This document shows, piece after piece, positions 46,101-58,100 of a stretch of DNA of 64,000 nucleotides. The stretch is from the NCBI RefSeq assembly GCF_032854445.1, contig NC_088296.1:8034706-8098705 (forward strand), written 5' to 3'. The notes below the pieces were generated by a model that was given only the letters and a program-made list of their open reading frames with translations, had not been told where the DNA came from and searched no databases. Each line of letters begins with the position of its first letter. Position 1 is the first letter of the stretch. The translations under genes were made by a program, and so were the position numbers. The DNA comes from Liolophura sinensis (Eukaryota; Mollusca; Polyplacophora; Chitonida; Chitonidae).

Positions 46101-49100
46101 AGTTTATACCGACAAGCCGGTAGTGTTAACGACTCTCATTGGCTGAGAGGCAACACACTCCCAGTATAAATTACAGGGTGTTAAAGATGGAGGACGCCAT
46201 GGACTCAGCGATATATGCCAGCTTTACCGTTTTCATACTTTACGTGTATTACGAGGGAAAATCGCAAAATTATGCTGAAGGCACCAACAGATGAGAAAAA
46301 AGTGCTCTTTTCAGGCTATAGTGTCACGTTTTTAAGTTTTCTTCTTCTTTAAAATACCCTGTTTTTCTACAACCGGTCTCTAGTACGGTCCAGATTTCTC
46401 ACCTGTGGGTCAGCTCACTTTAATTTTCATGTCTCACCTGATTTTAAGGGCACTTTAAAAGGGACCGCATAAAGAAAAGTGTGGTTTTAAGCAAAATTAA
46501 GAAAGATATCCCATTTTTTTTTCCTTTTTGAGCTTTATTTTTTATTTTTAATAGCACCTCTATTAGATGCGTATTGTCCTCAAATGCTCAGGAATATTTG
46601 GAGATGATGTCATTAATGAACACAAGAATTCGTTCTTTCCCCGCCCCAACACCCCAAACAATTTTGTTCTGACAGCTGCGCTCGTTGACGTCACCACAAC
46701 AGGCGTCTTAATTTCCAGACTGACGCATATTTGTATTTAATTTTTTTTTTTATTTCTACGAAAACTGTAGATTAAAACCATTTTCTACGGCTGAAGAAGA
46801 AAGTTGACAAGCATTTGTGTGATTTTATATGTTATACCACATCCTAAGCGCCAGATTAAGGAGTACAGGACAAGCGTTTCACGAATCTGTGGTAGTAGTT
46901 TCAAGTAGTTTGTCCTGAAAAGTGTCCTATTCCCAAACCAGGCTCCACAATGGGATAAGAATAACACTGATTTTATTTTATTCATTTGTTTGAGTTTTGT
47001 TTAATGCCGTGCTCAAGATTTTTTTCACTTAACTCATGGTGGTCAGTTTTATGGGTGGAGAAGACTAAAGTACCCTGGAAAAGCCACCGACGTTTGACAA
47101 GTTTTTCACCAGAGCTGCACAAGCAGTCACAGCTGGGGATTGTAGAATTGATCCCCCCACAGCCGTGTTTGAACCGCCATCTCCTGTATCCTAGTTATTG
47201 AAAGGTGACCTCTTTTCACCATTATACCACAGCCCGCTCCAAAAACCACTGATTCAAAGCAAAAAAAAAGAAAGTGAAAAAGTAAGGAATAAAGTGGTAA
47301 ATACATCTCTATGACATTATGACAGAATTACCGCATATAGAAATTTCTTCTCTCCTCTTCCACTCTCCCGCAGGGCCTAAATAAAGAAACAACAGAGCAA
47401 ATAAATTGACGCTAATACTTTCTCACCAATTCGATCGCGGTGAAATCAAGTCCATCTCATGTCGCCTTCCTCTCCCGTCTAGGACTGCCACCAACCTGCC
47501 GATGATCGTGGGTTCCCCAATGTCTCATTCCACAATAAGGCTTGCTGCGGTTGACAAATATTCTACCGCGTAAAACACCAATAAAATACATCAACTAAAT
47601 ACGAATGACTGCTCATATAGCAAACTAGCAAACATGTATCTATTTACATGGTTCACATAATTTGAGCATGTATCTTTAACACAACTTGCTATACTGATGT
47701 GTATTCGTTTCCTCGCTCTTTGAATTTTATGTAATCTTTATGCAGTTGCAGTCCGACTAATTTAGGCAGTATCATGTGACTCGTCTTATCAAGAAGAATA
47801 TTTTACCAGAATTCAAAAAAAACGAAACAATATTTGGTCTAGTACCTTTCCACACTTCCCATCAATAAGCTCTTTAATAAACGAAATGTCCCTCTCCTGC
47901 AGGCGATGTTTTCTGAACTCGTCCATCAAGTCATTGTTTTTTATAAGATGATCAAACATCTCCTTTGAGGCATCCTCGTGCTGAAACAAAAAGATGTGGG
48001 TACAGATAAGATTTACACTGTGTCCATTTCGTGGGTGTTCACATATGTATACATTCAGTTTCACAAATTCACACAGGCTTACTGGTGCGCCGCGTATGCA
48101 TTGGAGTATAAAGGACAAGTGCAATGACTGATAGAGCACATGCATACTGAGTAACCGAGCACACATATATTAGGTGGAACGTGTAGAGCACACCGACATT
48201 GAGTGGCGAATGTAGACCACATGGACACTGAGTGGTACATCACACGTACATTCGGTGGTAGAGTACACGTACGTGGATATGATAGAGCACACATACATTG
48301 GATGAGAGAGGACAGGTACCTTAGGTGGTAGAGCACGAAGACAATGAGTGGTACAGCACACGGGCATTGACTGGTACAGCACACAAACATTGCCTGGTAC
48401 AGCACACGGACATTGGATGAGAGAGCACACGGACACTGGATGAGAAAGCACACTGACACAGACTGGTACAGCACACGGGCATTAGAAGAGAGAGAACAAG
48501 GTCATTGGATGATGGAAAACACCGACATTGGATGAGAAAGCACACCGACATTGGATGAGAGAGCACATGGAAATTGGCTGGTAGAGCATACGGACATTGG
48601 ATGAGAGACCACAGGGACATTGGATGAGAGAGCACAGGGACATTGGATGAGGAAGCAAGCGGACATTGGATGAGAGAGCACAGGGACATTGGATGAGAGA
48701 GCACAGGGACATTGACCGGTAGAGCACACGCACATTGGATTATGGAGCATTGGATGAGAGAGCACACGGACATTGGATGAGAGAACAAGCGTACATTGGT
48801 TGAGAGAGCACACTGACATTGGCTGGTAGTGAACGTTGCACATGTACATAAATACTGAGTGGTACATGTAACTTGCACGTACGATGTAGACGTACATTAT
48901 TACATGGATAGTTAAGTTCATATGCACCAAACAGACCTCCACGTCAATATTTAACATATATGTTTACTGTTTTTACATATAACGACAAATTTAAAAATCT
49001 AGATTCAATCGCATTTTTTTAAAAAATGCTGTACAGATAATTTGTCATTTGTGTAGTTCCACGTAAGGGATCTTTGATGAGCCAGGGGAAGTCACGGCTG

Positions 49101-52100
49101 CTCATTATGTGCCAGACTAGCCCCATGATGACAGGCCAGTGTGGAACAACGAGGTTCTAGGAGAGACAACTCCTCACTAGGCACATGACAAGCCAAATGA
49201 CGTCACGAAAGAGCACGGTGGAGCCACGGAGAACCATGAAAAAAACCACAGCACATCGCTGGATATTTGATGAATAACCGCAATGTAGCCAAGGAGAGCT
49301 AACACAACACCATTTTAGACACGCACTTGTGCGAAACTTTAAAACCTTTATATTGGGGAAATAAATTCAAGGCAACAATCTTACTTTACATTTTCGATTT
49401 AGCCCTCTCTTCTCATGCACTCTCGGTATGAACGACTGATTAAACAAGTGAGAGAAAGGCCCGTGCCCTGAGAACATAGCGCATTTGAGATCCAGTTTAT
49501 TGCATTTACAAAAGTGTGAAGGTACTGATGTGTGGTTAAAGTACTTGCTGTTCAATCTGAACATGATCGTCTTCTACATCTAGGTTCAAACAAGCCTTAT
49601 CCGAGGAAACTGTGGTGGAAGGAAGTCGGTTGGGCTCCTTTATGTGATCTTGCATGAACTTCGCTAAAAAGCGCTATTGCTAGTCCTTCGCCAACTTTGC
49701 ATATGCATTGTTTATGTTATGGGAGAGTTCGCCTGAAACTTGCCAAATGTCAGCGATTTACTCAGTGCATTGGTTTATTTAACTCATATATTTGATTGTT
49801 GCTTAACGCCATTCTGAAAGAATGTTTGCTGAAGATAACATAAGAGCGTGTAGCACCGGTATACAGCTTGATATTTCGTCGAGAAAATCAATATTTTCTT
49901 AATGACTTATCATAATGAAAGCATATCGGATATTTTTTCTTACATTAATACTGGTACTTAAACCAACGCTTGCTGGGTTTTCACTAACGCTTTGACGCTG
50001 CACGACCAGCAGCACGTCGAGAACAAACGTCACGGTACACCGGATGAGAAGAGCACAAAGCCGAAATGAGGACATTGACTTAACTGGGAGAAAAACACTT
50101 GCCTTTGGTGAGTTGCTAGTTAGTCGATTTCGATTCCATGGACATGGGTGTTCAATTTAATTCTCTCAAAAAAGATGTTACGAGAAGTTGTTGTTGGTTG
50201 CTGATTCATTAGAATTCTTTTGAATATGAAGGAAACAAAGTTGTTGACTCAAACTTTGTAGACAAGCATAGCTATGTGCCGGCACGTGCGTCCCTGACCC
50301 CATACGTATACAGAAGAGCATTGTTATCGGCCGGCACGCGCGTGCCTGACTCCATACGAATACAGAAGAGCCCTGTTATCGGCTTGCGCGTGTCTTCCTG
50401 ACTGCGTAGGAAGAAAGAAAAAGTATCCTCCCCTGTTAAGCGAAAATGACAGCTTATCCAGCCTAAAATTGTCACGAATGTACTCAATGGTCATTAATCG
50501 CTTTTTGCCACGAAGGCACCATGAACATGGAGAATATGGGCATTCTCAGATTCCCACTCCAAGGCCGATTCAAAGCAAATTATGTGTCTTATCGACTACA
50601 AGGCAAAACATTTAACCACATGTTCACAGCAAGTTACATTCGTACAGTTATCATGCAGACATATATACCTCACCTTAATGTACACACTTACCTAGATCGT
50701 GTACAGCAATAGGTCTGGAATTGCTTGCCTTGGTGGGAATAATACTCTTTCCAGCAGGAGTCTGTTATTGTTGGCCTTCATGGATTGTCTCCATTTCTAT
50801 TGTCTACCTTAATAAGAATCTTCCAGCAAGGGTATACTATTGTTTACCGTGATAAAAATGTCTCTCTTTCCAGCAGGGTTTAGGATTTTTTTAAGATATA
50901 TTTTCGCAAAAGGGGTGTATTGTTGTTCAACTTGATTGAAGACATATTTTCAAAAAAGCAGGGGGTAGGCATTGCTGCATTGTTCTACTTGGCTAAGCCC
51001 TAAAGTTTAACAACTGGAGTCTACGATTGTTTACCTGAATGGACGGGTCTATATTCAGATCAGGTGTCCACTACCACAAACCATCACTGAGATATATATA
51101 TTCAGAGCATAGGTTTGCTGTCACGAAAAAAAAACTCATTGGTGACATGTACAAAATGTGTCGACAATTTCTAAACTATAAGGAAACATGACTCAATGGT
51201 TTACCTAAAGAAGTCAGAATGAAATAAGCATGTGCACAGATCAAACCATGCCAAACAGATTGTCCCAGCAACGCACCAGATTCAAAGAGCAGTTTCAAAT
51301 TTCATTGTGTGTTTCTTACCTAGATCATGACACAGCCCAGCTATTTCTACACAAAGAATATCCTTGGGTTCTATAAGCCGTTCTTTTTGCTTTTGCTGAA
51401 GAGCCCTGGCCAGCTCGCCCGCCAGGAAGCATGTTCTGTAAGAAAGAAAGAAAGATAAATAAAAACGATGCATAGTGTTATTATTGGATTTTTGGGTAGA
51501 ACATGTGTCCCATAAACGAAAAACCAGGGCTCAGTTTAACATGAGTTCTATAAAGGGAAAATAAAAATTCTAACAGTTTAACATGTGATCAAATAAATTT
51601 AGGAATCTGTCAGTCGAAAATGTGTCCCGTAATAAAAAAAAAATCAGGATTCTGTCAGTTGAACACGTGTCCCATAAAGAAAAATCAGAATTCCGTTGGT
51701 GAACACGTGTTCCATAAGCGAAAAATCCGGATTCTGTTACGTTAACACGTGACCCAGCAACGAAAAATCATGGATCTTTCAGCTGACATGTGTCCTGGAA
51801 ACAGTACCAGGATTCTATCAGTAAAACGGCACTTAACAAACAAGAGAACAGAATTCTGTGAGTACAACGTGGTCCCCATAAACAAGAAAACATGGTTGTA
51901 TCAGCAGAATATGCGTCACAAACAAGAGAGCAAGATTTTATGAGTAGAGCATTCATCCTACAAACAAGAGAACTTCTTTCTATCAACAGAATATGTGTTC
52001 CACAAACCAGACACCAGGTGTTCATCAGCAGAACATATGTCCCATACACAACAGACCAGAATTCATTTATAACAACATACACCCGCAAAAACAGTTCAGT

Positions 52101-55100
52101 ATTGTATCCGTATACCGACTACATGTCTCTCAATTAGGAAATCTGGGTGTCCCAAAAACGAGAGTCCGAGATTCTATCGCTACAACATACACCCTTAAAA
52201 ACAGATCAGAATTTTATCAGTAAAGGTCATGTATCTTACAACCGAGACATCTGTATGTTCCAGAAACAAGAATTCTATTACTAGAATATATGCTCCACAC
52301 GTTAGAAACCAGGAATCTGCAAAGGAAAAATAAGGATTCTATCAATTCAACAATTTTCCAGCAAAATAGACTTTAGCATTCTATAAGTTCGTCTCAAATT
52401 CAGAGACCAGTGTGTTATTTGTATCATATGCGTTGAATGAACAGGGTACCAGTATTCTATCTCTACACAAATATTTCCACAAAGGAGGCCAGAAGTCTGT
52501 TAGTAGAACATATGTCCCACAAACAAAAGAAAGACCAGGACATTACCAGTAAAACATATGTCCCACAAACGAAAGACATAGATTCTATCAGAAAACCATT
52601 CGTCCCACAAACGATAGACAAGGAGTCTATCAGAAAGCCATACGTCCCACAAACGAGAGACATAGATTCTATCAGAAAATAATTCGTCCCACAAACGATA
52701 GACAAGGAGTCTATCAGAAAACCATACGTCCCACAAACGATAGACAAGCATTATATCAGTAAACCATACGTCCCACAAACGAGAGACAAGGATTCTACCA
52801 GTAAACCATACGTACGACAAACGAGAAACAACAATTCTATCAGTAAACCATACGTCCCACAAACAAAAGACAAGGATTCTGTCAGTAAACCATACGTCCC
52901 ACAAACGAGAGACAACAATTCTATCAGTAAACCATACGTCCCACAAACGAGAGACAAAGATTCTATCAGTAAACCATACGTCCCACAGACGGGAGACCAC
53001 AATTCTATCAGTAAGCCATACGTCCCACAAACGAGAGACAAGGATTCTATCAGTAAACCATACGTCCCACAAACGATAGTCACGGATTCTATCAGTAAAC
53101 CATTCGTCCCACAAACGAGAGACAAGGATTCTATCAGCAAACCATACGTCCCACAAACGATAGACACGGATTCTATCAGTAAACCATACGTCCCACAGGC
53201 GAGAGACAACAATTCTATCAGTAACCCATACGTCCCACAAACGAGAGACAAGGGTTCTATCAGTAAACCATACGTCCCACAAACTAAAGAGGAAGAATCT
53301 ATCAATAAACCATTCGTTCCACAAACAAGAGACAAGGATTCTATCAGCAAACTGTTCATCCCACAAACGAGAGACAAGGGTTCTATCAGTAAACCATACG
53401 TCCCACAAACTAGAGACAAGCCTCATCACTACCTCACATCTTGTGTCCTCTCGCCCAGAATTTCAAACTTTAATCAACAAAACTCATGCCTCCTCAAAGT
53501 TTAGACAGTTTCCAGCATTTTAATGCCATGCATGCACCTGTACACCAAAAATGGCCGCCTGGGAGAAAAAAACACTTTATAGCCTAAAATACACAGAACT
53601 ACAATCGTCCTTACCGAAAAACAGAAGTTGTAATGGGGGTTTGTGTCCAGCCTCATGCTGACAGGCCAGTATGGAACAAGGAGGTCTTAGGGGAGACAAC
53701 CCCTCACTATGCACAAGACAAGCCTCATGACGTCACGAAAGAGCACGGTGGAGCCACGGAGAACCATCAAACCGGGGGCTGAGGAATCCATCAATAAACC
53801 ATATGTCCCACAAACGAGAGTCAAGGATTCTATCAGGAAACCATACGTCCCACAAACGAGAGACAAGGATTCTATCAGTAAACCATATGTCCCACATACG
53901 AGAGACAAGGATTCTATCAGTAAACCATATGTCTAACAAATGTGAGTGGAGGAATCTATCAGTAAACCATACGCCCTACAAACGAGAGACATGTAGTCTA
54001 TCAGTAAACCATACGCCCCTCAAAAGAGACACAAGGATTGGCTTACTGGAATGTGTGGCTCATCGAGACAGCATAACCCAGTAGAATATACATTACTTAA
54101 ATGTGAAAATGAGATTCTACTAGTAGACCATTCGTCTGACAAACAGGACACCAGTGTCTCTGTGGTTGATTAAATTCTACCACACTTGTACTTCCAAATG
54201 CTAACAGCATTGTGGAATCGCCCTGATACCTGTATCAAGGGAAGTAAACAATGCATTACGAAAAGACGTAACTATCTTCAATGAACAACAAGCAATGAAA
54301 GTGGTGACGTATGTTTTTGGTGTACACTACAACAGGAGTTACGTCATGCGCTTGTAAACCTGATCCCTGGAAAAGTCTCCAGGTGTCAAAAGCGTTCAAT
54401 CAGTCTTAAATATTAATACCGATCTCATCCTAATGCTTGGAAAAAAAAACCTACTACAAAATTATCGAAACTAAAGTTAGTATAGGGCTTTTACATATAA
54501 TCTAGTTCAATGTTGAACAACGGCGTCCAGGCTAAAATTAAATTCTCCTTAAAGCAAAAATGCAAATTCTGTTTTCCATAATGTTTTTAGATTAAAACAA
54601 ATAAATAATTGTTATACAAATGAATTTAAACGTATATACAATTTGACAACAAATGAATGGACGCGAAAAAAACAACAAAAAATAAATGAAATAAAGAAAT
54701 AAATATTTGACTGCGTTGCTTAAATTCAGCCAGTTTGCATATCGGTTGGTTAACAGTTTTTCGCTCGGTGTTTTTCACAAAATTTATCTCCATGTACATG
54801 TGGAAGGTCGTGTATATGGGCCCGGGAACACCTGGCGCGGCCTAGGAAGAAATTATTAAATGAATAAATATAGTGGAATGCGTTACCCAGTGCTGTGCTC
54901 AAATCTGTTGTGTGCTGCTCCTGGGTACACAAAGTAACATCCTCCAAGTTGTTTGATGTCCCGTAATCGCTGGAACTCTGGAGTGTCGATCGCCTTCACG
55001 CACAATGGATGAAGCTCAATGTGTCCATGAATTGGGTCGAGGACAACCTGGAATCAGCGTTAAGGTGAAAGTGTGGAGAAAGCTATCATGCAACTTCATC

Positions 55101-58100
55101 ACAGCCGATTTACCTAGCAAAATAATTTACTATTTTCTCTAACACACTGTACTCGGTTAAACGAAAAAAAAACCCAAATAATATCACTTGGGTCAATCAA
55201 GAAGAGGGAAAGACATCGATTTAACTACAGCCATTTTTTCGGATGTCTTTGGTAACTCAATAAGTAGGTTTTAAGCTGGAATTCTTACGAGGCCGTGTTG
55301 TAGGAAACACGATGTCGCGTCCCTTGGTCCAGGCACACACATCTTACAAGGCAATTACACGTCACCGCTTTTATTGCTTGTAGTTCATTGGAGACAGTTA
55401 CGTCTTTTCGTAAGGTCAACTTCAGTAGCTGCTTTTTCGACGACAAAATACTCTAACGGCGCTTTCCTTTTCTTCCATGTGAGCGATTTTGCTTAAAATG
55501 AAATGCAACATCCCGGCAATGCAACATTGCAAAGACAGACTGATATGCTTTTGAAACTCTGAGTGGAAATCTATACTGATCCATGTACACTTTTGGTCTT
55601 ATGTTGTCATTTACATTTAAGCATTTTCTTCCTATCCCTGTATATGACGGCTGTTACGGTTATAGGTGCAGAAAATAGGCCGCGCGCTTGATAAATCAGC
55701 CAAGCATTACCTTCCATGCTAAGCAGTTCCACGCGACTGTCACACAAAACATTGCTATCCTGCCTGCTTGTTTTCCTGACTAATTTGTCGTGTCATTACT
55801 ACTTTATGTCTAATCGTGGATTTCAAAGGAATATTGAAAAGTACGAGTAGATACATTTAAGGAGGGAAAAAGTAATTGACCAAAACTGGAGGTAATCTAC
55901 AAATCCAATGGCAAAGGCCGGGTTTCAGATCTTTTCTGGTTTTTGCCATATTGAATCTAATAAAATAGCTCGACATTTGTCAATAATGGCGGGGACACTA
56001 ACGAACATAACCAGATGTATTTGGTAACAACCGGAAGCTTTGCAGGAAACCTGTGACTTCTTTGACCAGTGTCATGGTGTCACTGTGTTAGGGTGTTAGG
56101 GCGTCTCGGTTCTCTTGCTGAGCCAAACCATAGGCTGATTGTCATATTAAAGAAAGTTATTAAACGAGTGTGATATTCAACATATCACAGGGGTCTGCCT
56201 AGCCGGCCATTCATGGGGTTCAATACTGGTCCATGGAACAGCAATTTATTAATAGCTTCTGTACGCTAAAGGCGCCCTTTAAATGGTGCTTCCCAGTTTG
56301 ACGGGAAATGTCATGTGTAATGTCTGTGGTATTGGGAAGAAAATGGACATTTTAAGTTTGATTCCTGCGCTGTTTCTTGTTTTGTTTAATTTGTTTTCAC
56401 TGGGTATATATATACATGAATAAAATGAATACTGTGATACCAGCGAGGCCGTGCGTTCTTTGATGTTGCATGATACGGACAAAATTATCACGTTATTATT
56501 AGTGTCATAAGACATATATGTGTACCAGATGTTACTTTTCTCACATCAGACATGTAAGTGATTTGCTGTTCTATGTGGTTAACATTTAACTTGATCATCT
56601 GCACATACAAAGTGCAGTCACAAAAAATAGCCCCACAAGGGGTCGGTATTGAGTCTCATATATCTGTTTATCACTGTGGCTGTATGTTGCCATTGTACCC
56701 ACTCTTAACAATACAACTTGAATGTGTTTCGACGTGTTTTTGAGGATTTTGTGTACATTAGGACAATATCCTTCTGGGAATGTACGTGTTAGCGCCAAAG
56801 TGATATTGAATGACATTTGCTTACATAAGAAACATGCGTGGACATGTCTGGTAAAGACGGGGAACAGGCTGACGTCAAAATCAAACGAAGAAAAAATCAG
56901 GCCACTTGCATTAAGATGACTGTAACTCATCTAAGCTACGACTGAGATTGTTGGCTGAGATTTGTCTAGAATGTAATCATACCCCTTGAAAATGGCCAAT
57001 CCACCAGTCAATAGCTTTAATTGTTCTTGCTTTCATTTTCATGACTTGATAAATTAAATTGTACACTATTAACCAACATCCAAATTTTGAGGAGAAACCT
57101 TTTAAGTCGTGGTTAACTAAGTTTCAGTCATATGACGATGAGAAGTCATTCAGTGAGCATTTATACATAGCGTCTTTTTGTGGCAGGGCACATTCCTGTC
57201 GCTAAAGTGCTTCCACCACTGAAATATCATGCCGATAACACCAGATTTGACAACCGAGCAATTCACATTGTACTAACACTGGGCTAACCAGTTGTATTTC
57301 CACATTCTAACCTCTCAGTTTTGAGCACCAAGCGAGGCAGCAACAATTAGCAAATCACCATTAGCTTTATTTTTCATCAGGTAAATAAAGAAGTTTGGCC
57401 ATATAGGTAAATATAATGTTCCGATCTGTAAATGTATATCAGCATCTATATCATCAGCAAGGTCAAATCAAGTCTCAACGATGTTTCTGTTTTTAAGTCC
57501 ATTGATATAAGAGTATGTGCATCTCTTGCTATTAGAAGTTCAAGCCATTCAGACTTGACTGTCAATTTTAACTGTTCGGATTATAATTATTCTCATGAAA
57601 CTATGGAGCGTTTTTTTTTAAATCGTCGAACCACACATTTTTGAAATTTCAGTGTATTTTAGGTAAGGATCTAAAGTTGTGTACCTTAACATTTGATATC
57701 GTTATTTCGCGATTAAGTTGGGATTTGGGCCAGACGAAAACGACCTTTCAAAGAACTGTTGATTCGATGATGTTTGAACAGCAGTTTAATGCAATGTAGG
57801 CATCTTCAATTACTCCATGAGCCCTTTTTCGCTCGAAAATTGTACGAGCTGCGTGCTGGGTGAAAATGTGACGTGACCTCAAAAAATCGTTTACTGCCAA
57901 TGATTTCTACAATGTTGAAAAATTTCCAACACCCTGGGACTCTTGTTCCGCATATGCAGTTTTTGCAAAACAAGAAGTGAGATCTTCGAAACCGGAAGTG
58001 GGTATTTCTCTTTAGCCAATGAAGAAAGAGACGCAGTTTTATGGCCTAACATAATCCCAGGGCAAGGAAGCAAATTTGAAATAACCGGAAGAAAGACACA

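Noticed and set aside
46187-46294. 35-codon plus-strand frame in good start context
   Set aside because: Too short and unsupported to annotate as a gene; kept only as part of the island observation.
52500-53429. 309- and 222-codon minus-strand frames with 14-residue repeats
   Set aside because: The 42-bp minisatellite period is divisible by three, so several frames stay open at once. This is expected without coding.
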